Positions 45,227 to 53,987 of a stretch of 64,000 nt of DNA are shown one piece after another. The DNA lies in assembly GCA_016929395.1 (NCBI GenBank), contig JAFGIX010000046.1:62001-126000 (forward strand). Reading direction: 5' to 3'. Origin of the DNA: Candidatus Zymogenus saltonus (lineage in GTDB: Bacteria > Desulfobacterota > Zymogenia > Zymogenales > Zymogenaceae). Made by a program: the position numbers and the translations under genes. The notes under the pieces are model-generated. The model searched no databases and was not told where the DNA came from. It worked only from the letters and a program-made list of their open reading frames with translations. Within the stretch, counting starts at the first letter, position 1; each line of letters begins with the position of its first letter.

Positions 45227-46891
45227 ATGACCGATAGATCCAAAATGAAAGGTTCGGAAACACTGGTTCTGGTATTTGACGTTGGGACAACCGGATGCAA
45301 GACCTGTCTTTATAGAATCGAGAAGAGGGTGGAACAGCTCGACTCCTGCGTCGTGGAATATCCCCTCTACATGACGGAGGGCGGCGGCGTGGAGCAGAAG
45401 GTGGACGAGTGGTGGGAGGCCCTCTGCAAGTCCACGAAGATCGTCCTGAAGCGAAAAAAGGTCAGGAAGGATGGCATCGCCGGGATGGCCTTCAGCTGCC
45501 AGATGCAGGGCTCCATCCTCGTGGACAAGGAGGGCAAAGCGCTCCACAACCCGATGATATACATGGACAGCCGCTCCGTTGAGCAGATCGAGCGGTTCCT
45601 TTACCACGGGCTGTTCCGCATAGAGAAGTGGAACGCGCCGCTGACCCTGAAATCCCTTTATTACACCGGGGGGCTCGCCGCAACGCCGAAGGATCCGCTC
45701 TGGAAATACCACTGGGTCAAGGACAACCGCCACGATATATTCGAGCGGGCCCACAAGTGGCTCGATGTGAAGGACTACCTGATACTGCGTTGCACCGGCA
45801 ACTACGGGATGACCTACGACTCCGCCCACCTCACCTTCGTGTACGACACGAGGCCGAAAAAACTGGGCTGGCACGAGGGTCTGTGCCGCACGTTTCAGGT
45901 AAATACGGATCACCTGCCGCCCGTGGTCGGCTCCACGGACGTGGTGGGGCATCTCACCGATGGGGCCGCAAAGGAGATGGGCCTTGCACCCGGAATCCCG
46001 GTCTTCGGGGGCGGGGGGGACACTTCGATGACTTCCATCGGCGCCGGCTGCGTCAGAAACCACGACACCCACATCTACATAGGGACATCGGGATGGGTAG
46101 GCGCGAACCTCGACAGGCGAAAGGTTGACGTAAGCAACTTCATCGCCTCCATTCTGGGGCCCATCCCCGGGCTTTACTGCTACATAGCCGAGGCCGAGAC
46201 GGCGGGCGCCTGCCTGGCGTGGGTGCGAGATCACCTCGCAATGGACGAGATAGGGATATACTTAAAGGAGCACCCGGCGAAAGACCCGGAGGCGAGAAAG
46301 GATCGGCTGTTTACGCTCCTCAACAGGGCAGTGGACGAGACGGAACCGGGGGCCGGGGGGGTGATCTTTACCCCGTGGCTCCACGGAAACCGCGCCCCCA
46401 GGGAGGACTCCCACGCCCGCGGCATGTTCTTCAACATGGGTCTGACCACCGGAAAGAGGATGCTGATTCGCTCGGTGCTGGAGGGGGTCGCGTACCACGA
46501 CCGGTGGATGCTGGAGGCGGTGGAGCGGGCAATCCCCAAAAGGGAGAGTGTCAGGCTGGTGGGCGGCGGGGCCAAGTCGGAGGCCTGGTGCCAGATCATG
46601 GCGGACGTGACCGGCCGGAAGATCGAGACCATCGAGAGGCCCCAGGATGCGGGCGCCATGGGCGCCGCGGTGGTCTGCGGGGTGGGGCTCAAGATAATAA
46701 AAAGCTTTACGGACGCCTCCGATTTTATCAAGGTGACCCGAACCTACGAGCCTAGAGCCGAGTACAAGGAGATGTACGACCGCAATTACAGTCTGTTTCA
46801 GGACCTTTACAAACAGAACAAAAAGCTCTTTTACCGAATGAACGCGGCCCGCCAGATAAAACGGCCGGCCCCCTCAGGAGTAGAAAAATGA
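45227..46891 (+). CDS. FGGY-family carbohydrate kinase (xylulokinase-like)
   Basis: A 554-aa sugar kinase. ATP/phosphate motif FDVGTTGCKTCLY is at about 15-27, then the FGGY N-domain with YMDSRS. GTSGWVG in the middle and the C-terminal signature VRLVGGGAKSEAWCQIMADVTG follow. It phosphorylates a ketose or polyol; the exact sugar is unknown. GGGGAGG precedes the ATG. It begins 59 bp after the aminotransferase and its stop overlaps the aldolase start (ATGA), so kinase and aldolase are made together. Confidence 0.87.
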   Translation: MTDRSKMKGSETLVLVFDVGTTGCKTCLYRIEKRVEQLDSCVVEYPLYMTEGGGVEQKVDEWWEALCKSTKIVLKRKKVRKDGIAGMAFSCQMQGSILVDKEGKALHNPMIYMDSRSVEQIERFLYHGLFRIEKWNAPLTLKSLYYTGGLAATPKDPLWKYHWVKDNRHDIFERAHKWLDVKDYLILRCTGNYGMTYDSAHLTFVYDTRPKKLGWHEGLCRTFQVNTDHLPPVVGSTDVVGHLTDGAAKEMGLAPGIPVFGGGGDTSMTSIGAGCVRNHDTHIYIGTSGWVGANLDRRKVDVSNFIASILGPIPGLYCYIAEAETAGACLAWVRDHLAMDEIGIYLKEHPAKDPEARKDRLFTLLNRAVDETEPGAGGVIFTPWLHGNRAPREDSHARGMFFNMGLTTGKRMLIRSVLEGVAYHDRWMLEAVERAIPKRESVRLVGGGAKSEAWCQIMADVTGRKIETIERPQDAGAMGAAVVCGVGLKIIKSFTDASDFIKVTRTYEPRAEYKEMYDRNYSLFQDLYKQNKKLFYRMNAARQIKRPAPSGVEK

Positions 46892-47550
46892 CCCAATTTT
46901 TGAAAGAGTGCCGGTCGGTCATAGATTCCGCCCAGTGGCTGTTATCCCAGGGATACTTCGGGCCGGAGCTGGGCACCGCCGGGAATGTGTCCGTGCGTAT
47001 CGAAGGGGAGGAGTTGATCGCCATAACACCTTCCGGGCGCAGATACCAGGATCTTGTGCCGGACGACATATCAATCGTCGACTTCGGCCAGAACATGGTC
47101 TCAGGAAGCCACTATCCCAGCGTCGAGGCGGGGATGCACCTCGGCGTCTACCGCGCGAGGGAGGACGTGGGGGCGGTGGTCCATACCCACCAGCCGTACG
47201 CCAGCATCTTATCTGTCATCAACGAGCCGATCCCGCCCCTCTTCGACGATATCACCATGGCGCTGGGGGGAGTTGTCGAGGTGGTCCCCTACGCCCTGTC
47301 CGGCTCCCCGGAGCTGGTGGAAAAGGTGGCTGGAGTCATCACAAACGGCTGTATGGCGTTCATAATGCAGAATCACGGGGCGCTCTGCCTCGGGGCCACT
47401 ATCGAAAAGGCCACCAAGAACGTGGCGTTTCTCGAAAAGGTCGCCCACGTCTATTACCACGCCCTGACAACTGGCATGCCGATAAGCGAGATCCCTAAAG
47501 AGACCGTTCAGATGCTTTACAGCTTCAGCAAGACCAAAACAAGCATTTGA
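46888..47550 (+). CDS. Class II aldolase/adducin family protein (fuculose-phosphate aldolase-like)
   Basis: A 220-aa zinc aldolase or epimerase of the FucA/AraD family. It has GTAGNVSVR (phosphate-binding loop), ITPSG, VHTHQPY (zinc histidines) and MQNHGALCLG (third histidine). It would cleave the kinase product, probably to dihydroxyacetone phosphate and an aldehyde; epimerisation is the alternative. The 4-bp overlap with the kinase gene supports a single pathway. Length is typical (about 215 aa). Confidence 0.86.
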   Translation: MTQFLKECRSVIDSAQWLLSQGYFGPELGTAGNVSVRIEGEELIAITPSGRRYQDLVPDDISIVDFGQNMVSGSHYPSVEAGMHLGVYRAREDVGAVVHTHQPYASILSVINEPIPPLFDDITMALGGVVEVVPYALSGSPELVEKVAGVITNGCMAFIMQNHGALCLGATIEKATKNVAFLEKVAHVYYHALTTGMPISEIPKETVQMLYSFSKTKTSI

Positions 47551-47865
47551 AGCGGGGAGAGTTAAAACAGGACCGTTTACATCATACTATGGGAGGGGGG
47601 GGTCGTGCCTACGCCTCCCTCTTCAAAAATCCGATCTAATCTGGAATCCGCTTACGCCGTTTTTAAAATTGTTGATGCAAATCAACAATGGAATCGGCCC
47701 GCCACTTAAGCTCTACAGCGCTCCAAGACGAACCGCAATAGACTCCTATGCAAGAAGTTGAAACGGTTGATATTGCAAATCTAAAGTAATGAAACAGAAA
47801 AGTATAGTATAATGGTAGAGCCAAGATGAAAGGACGGGATATACCATAAAACAGGGAGCGCCTTC
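47551..47865. other. Intergenic region after the aldolase gene
   Basis: A 315-bp stretch without a convincing ORF. It holds a weak terminator-like hairpin (GGGAGG 47591-47596 with CCTCCC 47614-47619, then tcttc). A TATAAT box lies at 47808-47813 upstream of the metallophosphoesterase but lacks a good -35. Confidence 0.5.
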
Positions 47866-48996
47866 ATGTTTTTTTTGAAATTCATGACGATCTACATTTT
47901 GATGAATGCCTACATCTATTTCCGCGGTTTTACCGCGATTTCAGGCCAGGGCAGATGGGTCATCGGCCTAAGACTCCTGTTTGTCTTCCTGGTCGTCGCC
48001 TTTCCGGTCATGCACTCCCTGGAGGATAACCTATACGGTACCTTTTGGAATACTGTAAGTATGATCGGCTCGTTCTGGGTTGTGGCGATGGTCTATTTCT
48101 TCTTGATCGTCTTGTTGTCGGACGTAGTGAAACTCATAGATCACATTGTGCCCGTAATACCTTCCCGGTTCAAGGCAAACCAAAAACGAACGGGTAAAGC
48201 GGCCTTTTTCGGATCCGTTGCGGTCGTCGTCCTAATTATCTTTCTCGGCTGGCTCAACACGCGGTTTATCAGGGTCGAAAACGTAAAGGTAAATCTTGCG
48301 AAACTCCCGGAGGCCCATAATTCCACGACCGTAATATTTGTCTCCGACTCTCACATCGTGCCGACCACACACGGGAAACAAGTGGAGAAATTCGTAAAAG
48401 AAATCAATGCAGAAAACCCCGATATAATCCTCATCGGCGGCGATCTCGTTGAAGGGAGCGTCGACGGTCTGGGTCGTTTTTCGGGAATTCTCTCCCAGCT
48501 TAGGGCGCGTCATGGCGTATATGCGGTGTTTGGAAACCACGAATACCACGGAGGGGTGGAAAAAGCGGAGGTTTTCATGAAGTCCGCTGGAATTGTTGTG
48601 TTGAGGAACAAGGTTGTGACCTTTCCGGGCATTGCTAACCTCGTGGGGCTCGACGACCCGAGGTCAAGAGTTAAGGCGGCGTCGATCCCGGACCTTATGG
48701 CAGAATGCGACGCATCTCTCCCCACGATCCTGTTGACGCACCGTCCGACAAAAATGGAAGAATACGCCGAAAGCGGGATCGACCTCATGCTTGCCGGTCA
48801 TTCCCATCACGGCCAGTTCTTCCCTCTCACGATCGTGACCGATTTTGTCTATAAGGTGAGTTACGGTTACGCCCGGATCGGCCAGATGCAGGTCTATGTT
48901 ACCAGCGGCATTGGCACATGGGGGCCGCCCGTTAGGATCCTCACGCACCCGGAGATAGTAAGAATCTCCCTGATAAATGAGCGGAGCGGGAACTAA
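47866..48996 (+). CDS. Membrane-anchored metallophosphoesterase
   Basis: A 376-aa protein with four N-terminal membrane helices (residues 5-130), then a calcineurin-type phosphoesterase domain: SDSHIV, GGDLVEG, GNHEYHGG, THRP and AGHSHHGQ. All metal ligands are present. It resembles YkuE/YaeI-type enzymes, which hydrolyse lipid-linked pyrophosphates such as UDP-diacylglucosamine. The active domain follows the membrane part. The true substrate is unknown. It is a single gene on the plus strand, opposite the next acyltransferase. Confidence 0.86.
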   Translation: MFFLKFMTIYILMNAYIYFRGFTAISGQGRWVIGLRLLFVFLVVAFPVMHSLEDNLYGTFWNTVSMIGSFWVVAMVYFFLIVLLSDVVKLIDHIVPVIPSRFKANQKRTGKAAFFGSVAVVVLIIFLGWLNTRFIRVENVKVNLAKLPEAHNSTTVIFVSDSHIVPTTHGKQVEKFVKEINAENPDIILIGGDLVEGSVDGLGRFSGILSQLRARHGVYAVFGNHEYHGGVEKAEVFMKSAGIVVLRNKVVTFPGIANLVGLDDPRSRVKAASIPDLMAECDASLPTILLTHRPTKMEEYAESGIDLMLAGHSHHGQFFPLTIVTDFVYKVSYGYARIGQMQVYVTSGIGTWGPPVRILTHPEIVRISLINERSGN

Positions 48997-49113
48997 TAGA
49001 ACTAAATAAGTATATATGACCGGAGTTCATGGGGTGGGAGGTCCAAATATTTTAGAGTTAAGCGGTAATACTAAATTAGTAGGATGAATTGATAATCTTC
49101 AAATCTACCAATT

Positions 49114-49734
49114 TTATCTCTTTATCTTTTTTTGTTCAATTTCTACATCCCCTGCTTTTTCCGGAAACTTCCCGGATACGTTCGCATAAAAAGATTTTAT
49201 TAACTCGATGTCCGCCTCAATATCTCCGGTCGGTGTAATCACAAGACCGATTCCGGCAGTTTTGCGACGATAATCGATAAAAGCAAGTACAATCGGAACT
49301 TGAGCGCCTTGCGCAATATAATAGAATCCTGTTTTCCAATACTTTACCTTCTTACGCGTTCCTTCGGGAGTAATGACCAGAATTAGTTTTTCGCTATTGC
49401 CAAAGACTTGAATCATTGCTTCGACTACATTACTGGATTTTGAACGATCAACAGGTATACATCCACACCATCTGAAAAACACACCAAACGGCCAACGAAA
49501 TAAGCTGTCTTTTCCCAATGTAGATATATTAGTCCTTAACGCAAAGGCAAGGAACAACATGACCAGAAAATCCCAGTTGGACGTGTGGGTTGCAATGGCA
49601 ACAAATTTTGGAATATTCGGTAATCGACCCTCAACACGCCAACCAAAGATTCTAAAAATATATATAGATAGTCTTTGTAGAAAATAACTTAAAATTGGAG
49701 TATTATAAACTGTATAACGCATAGATTGGATCAC
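49114..49734 (-). CDS. PlsC-like acyltransferase, AT-rich gene
   Basis: A 206-aa lysophospholipid acyltransferase homologue. The catalytic motif is THTSNWDF (HX4D) at about 51-58, VDRSKSS follows, and the acceptor motif is TPEGTR near 124-129. It lacks a long N-terminal membrane anchor. Codon use is visibly more AT-rich than in neighbouring genes, a sign of transfer. Similarity to small eukaryote-like or marine-bacterial acyltransferases is possible; the function is inferred from the two motifs only. Confidence 0.82.
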   Translation of the reverse strand: MIQSMRYTVYNTPILSYFLQRLSIYIFRIFGWRVEGRLPNIPKFVAIATHTSNWDFLVMLFLAFALRTNISTLGKDSLFRWPFGVFFRWCGCIPVDRSKSSNVVEAMIQVFGNSEKLILVITPEGTRKKVKYWKTGFYYIAQGAQVPIVLAFIDYRRKTAGIGLVITPTGDIEADIELIKSFYANVSGKFPEKAGDVEIEQKKIKR

Positions 49735-49865
49735 ATATTATTTAAAAAATAAAAACAAGCCTTGCCTTTACTGAAGTTACCGAACTTAGAATTCACCTGT
49801 AATAGAATAATTATATACTATTCTAAAGGTTTTTAAAATAGTAAAGACTAAAAAGGAGTGAGCCT

Positions 49866-49946
49866 ATGACAAAGAAGATAGTTTCGTGCATCCCCTTTCC
49901 CCCGAATGAAAAAGTTACGATTTTCCCTGACAGTTTAGTCGTTTAG
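49866..49946 (+). CDS. Possible 26-aa peptide or gene remnant
   Basis: AAGGAG is followed at normal spacing by ATG and 25 sense codons (MTKKIVSCIPFPPNEKVTIF and six more), ending in TAG. It may be a small protein or the 5' stub of a lost gene. I do not recognise it. Confidence 0.3.
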   Translation: MTKKIVSCIPFPPNEKVTIFPDSLVV

Positions 49947-49962
49947 AGATACGATATTCTTT

Positions 49963-50003
49963 AAAAAAAAGCCATCCCCGAACATTATTTATTCGGGGAT
50001 GGC
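49963..50003 (-). terminator. Strong terminator for minus-strand transcription
   Basis: GCCATCCCCGAA (49971-49982) and TTCGGGGATGGC (49992-50003) form a perfect 12-bp stem. Eight A on the plus strand (49963-49970) become a U run after the hairpin in minus-strand RNA. It could end the TetR-controlled operon that finishes with the aminotransferase at 50422. Confidence 0.82.
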
Positions 50004-50070
50004 GTACGGCCATCCTCTTGGGTATAAAAGTATTTAACCCCAGAAAACCTTATACCTTAAGGAGGACATT

Positions 50071-50265
50071 ATGACCGCAAAGAAGAAGTTAGCACAAAAG
50101 AGGTTCAGATTGCTACAATTAGCTGAAAAACTTGGCAATGTTTCCAGGGTCTGCAGAATGCACAACGTTTCCCGCAGTCAGTTCTACGAGTACAAGCGGG
50201 CGTTTCAGGAGCATGGCCTTGAAGGGCTGATCGACAAGCCCCTCATTCCCGGCTCTATGGTGAAT
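50071..50265 (+). pseudogene. Transposase remnant, N-terminal HTH of IS481 type
   Basis: AAGGAGG precedes ATG and about 63 residues of a transposase-type helix-turn-helix: LAEKLGNVSRVCRMHNVSRS, FYEYKRAF, HGLEGLIDKPLIPGS. This is the usual start of IS481-like integrases. After about 50265 the family sequence disappears; the rest of the open frame overlaps the aminotransferase gene antisense and is not transposase. No catalytic DDE part and no terminal repeats are visible. It marks an old insertion or rearrangement. Confidence 0.68.
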
Positions 50266-50421
50266 ACTCGAAATGAAAAAATCGGGGTTCCGTCCGCGCT
50301 CCCGATCGGAAGCTGCTTCAAGACGTCTTTCGCCCCCTCAATCCGGGGCCTAATCTTTTCGGCCTTGTCAAGACTCACTATTTTGATTCAAGTCTCCCTG
50401 TTGCTCGCAATACATAAATGG

Positions 50422-51582
50422 TTAAGAGATAAATTTTTTGATTCTCTCCATCGCCTCGGAGAGACGCTCCACGGGCTGGGCGTTGGAGATGCGGACATAC
50501 CCCTCGCCCCCTTCTCCGTAGGTGGAGCCGGGTATCATCCAGACATTCTGTTCATCGAGGAGTTTCATGGAGAAATCCCTTGATTTAAATCCCTCGGGGA
50601 TCTTCCCCCAGCAGTAGAAGGTGGCCTTCGGCTTTGTCATCGCAAGGCCCATCTTCGTCCATGCCTCGTGAACTACGTCCCTCCGCTCGGTGAATATCCT
50701 GTTTCGCTCCTCCATCCAGTCAACCGGCCCGGTCAGGGCAGCCGTCGCCGCCGCCTGGAGGGGGTAGAATATGCCTCTATCCGCCTGGGACTTGATCTTC
50801 GCCATCCCCTCGATAATCTTCCTGTTGCCGAGAAGCATCCCGACCCGCCACCCGCAGCAGTTGAAGGACTTGCTCATGGAGTTGAGCTCGGCGCCGACCT
50901 CCTTCGCCCCGGGGATGGAGAGGAAGCTTGCCGGCCTGTATCCGTCGAAGGAGATCTCCATGTACGGGTTGTCGCTCATCACCCAGACGTCGTACTCCCT
51001 TGCCCACTCGATCAGCTTCCTGTAGAATTTCTCGTCCGCGACAGCCGCCGTCGGGTTGTTCGGGAAGTTCACCCAGATCATCCTTGCCTTTTTGGCCGTG
51101 TCAGCCGGGATATTATCGAGGTCGGGGAGGAAATCGTTTTCGGCGGTGAGGGGATAGAAGATCACCTCGCCCCCCGCTATCTTGATCCCCGCCTCGTAGG
51201 AGGGGTAGGCGGGGTCCGCCACGAGGGCCGTGTCTCCTGTGTCGAGGAGGCAGTTCGGTATCTGGTAGAGACCCTCCGCCGCGCCCATGAGGTAGAGGAC
51301 CTCGGTTTCGGGATCGACCTCCACGTTGTAGCGTTTTTTGTACCAGCCGGCTATCGCTTTGTAGAACGGATTTATCGGGTAGGCGGACGGGTAGTGGTGG
51401 TTGCCAGGGTCGGCGACCGCCTCCCCCAGTGCCTTGAGGATGTGATCGGGCGGCGTGGTGTCCGGGTCGCCCAGGCCAAGGTTGATGACGTCCCTCCCGT
51501 CGGCTTTCATAAGGGCGATCTTCTGGTTCATGGCGGGGCCGAGATAGGCCCTGAAATTTTCCAATCGGTCGGCGGTTTTCAT
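50422..51582 (-). CDS. Class I/II aminotransferase (LL-diaminopimelate aminotransferase-like)
   Basis: A 386-aa fold-type I PLP enzyme: INLGLGDPDTTPPDHI, NFPNNPTAAVA (cofactor Asn) and SMSKSFNCCGWRVG, with the Schiff-base lysine in SKS. A C-terminal YVRIS arginine binds the substrate carboxylate. It looks like the DapL/alanine-aminotransferase branch. It follows the [2Fe-2S] gene by 84 bp and is the last gene of a four-gene unit, so a catabolic transamination is more likely than lysine synthesis. Its transcript probably ends at 49963-50003. Confidence 0.87.
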   Translation of the reverse strand: MKTADRLENFRAYLGPAMNQKIALMKADGRDVINLGLGDPDTTPPDHILKALGEAVADPGNHHYPSAYPINPFYKAIAGWYKKRYNVEVDPETEVLYLMGAAEGLYQIPNCLLDTGDTALVADPAYPSYEAGIKIAGGEVIFYPLTAENDFLPDLDNIPADTAKKARMIWVNFPNNPTAAVADEKFYRKLIEWAREYDVWVMSDNPYMEISFDGYRPASFLSIPGAKEVGAELNSMSKSFNCCGWRVGMLLGNRKIIEGMAKIKSQADRGIFYPLQAAATAALTGPVDWMEERNRIFTERRDVVHEAWTKMGLAMTKPKATFYCWGKIPEGFKSRDFSMKLLDEQNVWMIPGSTYGEGGEGYVRISNAQPVERLSEAMERIKKFIS

Positions 51583-51666
51583 AACATCTCCTCTTATTGG
51601 TTACCGTAACAGTTTTCTGTTGCTTGGGGCGAGAAAGCCGTTATGGATAGATAACGACGGTCTGTT

Positions 51667-51990
51667 TCATTGATCCCTCTTCATCACGAGGTCTTTGAGC
51701 ACCCTCTCCTTGTTGGTCGGCTCGAGGACTGTCTCATCGAAGATCTCGGTCTGGCACAAAAGTCCGGCCACCCCGTTTATCCTGCCGGTACACTTAGCGC
51801 ATATACCGAGGGAACACCCGGCGTGGTCGTAATAGGCTATGGTGGAATCCAGGTTCTGATAGATGTAGTCGAGGGCGTCCATGGCGCTCATCCCTTTTTC
51901 ATGCGGAATTTCATAGTCCCGATAATAGGGCTCCTTATCCACTTCGGGATTGTATCGAAAAACCTTAACCTTTAATCTCTTCTCAGTCAT
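51667..51990 (-). CDS. Stand-alone [2Fe-2S] subunit related to FrdB/SdhB N-domain
   Basis: A 107-aa protein equal to only the plant-ferredoxin-like N-terminal domain of succinate dehydrogenase/fumarate reductase iron-sulfur subunits. The cysteine pattern is C-x4-C-x2-C (CSLGICAKC) then C after 11 residues (LLCQ). The usual second domain with [3Fe-4S] and [4Fe-4S] clusters is absent. The frame is clean, so this seems its natural size. It lies 37 bp after the flavoprotein gene and would pass electrons to or from its FAD. Confidence 0.83.
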   Translation of the reverse strand: MTEKRLKVKVFRYNPEVDKEPYYRDYEIPHEKGMSAMDALDYIYQNLDSTIAYYDHAGCSLGICAKCTGRINGVAGLLCQTEIFDETVLEPTNKERVLKDLVMKRDQ

Positions 51991-52027
51991 AATATACCCC
52001 TTAATTCCTCTTTTTGCAAATCGTCCT

Positions 52028-53803
52028 TTAATGCTTGCCGCCGGTGTCAGAGTGCTCCTTCATCATCTTCTTCATCATGTCAAGATAAGGTATCTTCCCC
52101 TTCGGGGGCGTCATTTTCGTGACGGTCGCCGGGCGGTTTCCGACCTCTATGGTATCGTCTTTGAGCTTAACGATGCTTTCGACGAGCCAGCTGTCGTTGT
52201 CCGTATCGGGATAATCCTCCCGGAAGTGGACGCCCCGGCTCTCCTTTCGGGCGAGAGCGCTTCTCGCCGCCGCCTCGAGGAGATGGACGATGTTCGGGAG
52301 CTCCAGGGCGTCCAGCCACTCCTTGTTGTATGTCCTGCTTTTTCCCGCGGTCGCGAGGTCTTTAAGCTGGCTATTTTTGACGTCTTCGAGAAAACCGATG
52401 AATTCCTTAAGCTCGGCCTCGTTTCTGATCGGGCCCAGGTGTTTATGGGCCATCTCCTGGATATGCCTCCTCAAACATGGGGGACTCTCGCCCTTTTTCT
52501 TCAAAAGGGGTTGCTCGGCCTTTTCCATGAGCGATGCGAGAAGGCCGCCGTCCGCCTCCCCGGCTTTTGAATCAATAGCGTATTCTCCCGCGTTTTCTCC
52601 TGCGTCTTTGCCGTGAACGAGCATCTCGGTTATGGCGGAAAAGACGCGGTTTGCGCCGAATGCCCCGAGGGCGCACTCGCCCGCCGCAAAGAGTCCCGTA
52701 ATCCCCGTTTCAAAGCGCTCGTTTACGACTATGCCCCCCTCGAAGTACTCCACGGCGGGGCCCACCTCCACCGGCTCGTCGTTTTCGAGCATCTTTGCCC
52801 AGGGGGAGAGGTCGATGCTCTTGTACCTCCAGTCGGGGAAGACAAAGGAGGCGACCATCTTCATGTAATCCCACGATGCGTCGCCCCTGCTGTAGTGGAC
52901 GCCGCCATTTTTGAACCTCCTTCCATCCCGAATCTCTCTCATGCTGGCGTAGGAGATAAAGCTCTTGTTCCACTCCGTCATGGTTCCGGTCTTAACGACG
53001 TAGGGGTCGTATCCCTCGAGAATATCCTCCCCGCGGCTGTTGGTGAGGCGCCCCCCGCATATAAGGCTTACCATGTAGGGGGCGATGCTTCCCAGCCACA
53101 TCGGCGGCTCGTAAAAGACGTTGCAGCAAAACGTTATGAACTCCATATTTCCGATGTCGGCGCCCGCCCTGTTCGACATCGCGATCCCCTCGCCGGAGAG
53201 GTCGCGCATCCCCGTGTTCGGCCAGAAGCCCTTGTGCCAGCCGCCCGTCGCCATGACTACGGCCTTGGCAGTGAAATGGATGAACCCACCCGTCCTGATG
53301 TCCAGACCCAGCCCCCCGGTTACCTTCCCGTCCCTGGTTACAAGCTCGAGTAGCGCGACATCGGCGAGCATATCCACGCCGACCGACCGGGCCTTTTTCA
53401 AAAGGACATCCATGATATGAGTGCCGCTGGTGAATATCATCCTCTGGTCCGACATCTTGATCTCCATCCCCCAGTCCATCATGTCCTTAAGCAGGACGGG
53501 GGCGGTCTTTACATATTGTTCGACCAGCCTCTGGTTGTTCAGGTACCAGCCCTGGGAGACGATGTCGTTGAATACCCTTTCCATGCTGTCGTTGGTATCA
53601 CCCTCCCGCCCCAGTTTGTTCATGCTGTTGCCGTCAAGCGTGAAGTCGGCGCCGGCCATCGGGCTTGCCCCGCACCGGGCGAGGGGGCCCTTGCTCAAGA
53701 GCAAGACCTTTGCTCCCCGCTCCCTCGCCGCGATGGAGGCCCGAAAACCCGCACCGCCTCCCCCCACGACCAAAACGTCGGTCTTAATCGTCTTTTCCGC
53801 CAT
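52028..53803 (-). CDS. FAD-dependent fumarate reductase/succinate dehydrogenase-type flavoprotein
   Basis: A 591-aa flavoprotein. The dinucleotide motif VLVVGGGGAGFRAS is at about 8-21, then LLSKGPLARCGASPMAGAD. The capping and active-site region follows, then GLFAAGECALGAFGANR and a helical C-terminal domain. The histidine that binds FAD covalently in SdhA/FrdA is missing (ARCGAS instead of a SHT-type segment), so FAD is probably non-covalent, as in AprA, NadB or other specialised reductases. The ATG at 53803 has AGGAGT; the 42-residue upstream extension is spurious. Partner is the [2Fe-2S] protein. The substrate is unknown. Confidence 0.84.
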   Translation of the reverse strand: MAEKTIKTDVLVVGGGGAGFRASIAARERGAKVLLLSKGPLARCGASPMAGADFTLDGNSMNKLGREGDTNDSMERVFNDIVSQGWYLNNQRLVEQYVKTAPVLLKDMMDWGMEIKMSDQRMIFTSGTHIMDVLLKKARSVGVDMLADVALLELVTRDGKVTGGLGLDIRTGGFIHFTAKAVVMATGGWHKGFWPNTGMRDLSGEGIAMSNRAGADIGNMEFITFCCNVFYEPPMWLGSIAPYMVSLICGGRLTNSRGEDILEGYDPYVVKTGTMTEWNKSFISYASMREIRDGRRFKNGGVHYSRGDASWDYMKMVASFVFPDWRYKSIDLSPWAKMLENDEPVEVGPAVEYFEGGIVVNERFETGITGLFAAGECALGAFGANRVFSAITEMLVHGKDAGENAGEYAIDSKAGEADGGLLASLMEKAEQPLLKKKGESPPCLRRHIQEMAHKHLGPIRNEAELKEFIGFLEDVKNSQLKDLATAGKSRTYNKEWLDALELPNIVHLLEAAARSALARKESRGVHFREDYPDTDNDSWLVESIVKLKDDTIEVGNRPATVTKMTPPKGKIPYLDMMKKMMKEHSDTGGKH

Positions 53804-53987
53804 TGTATTATTACTCCTATGGATTTGTATATTGCCTTCTAACGGCAGAGGTGTGGAAAGGCGCCGTCGCTCCCTCTCCGATATAAGATCACAAAATCGG
53901 GAGTCGGAATCGGTGTCAATCGGCCTCAATTCCGCTAATAGGACGGCATCCGGGGTAGGGTAAAAGACGCCCCCCTTGTAAAAGGTT

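Noticed and set aside
50266-50583. Extension of the transposase ORF to 170 aa
   Set aside because: After about residue 63 the sequence no longer resembles a transposase, and the end is antisense to the aminotransferase gene.
53804-53929. 42-residue extension of the flavoprotein (MRPIDTDSDSRFC...)
   Set aside because: No ribosome site, no family resemblance, and the ATG at 53803 is preceded by AGGAGT with the FAD motif close behind.
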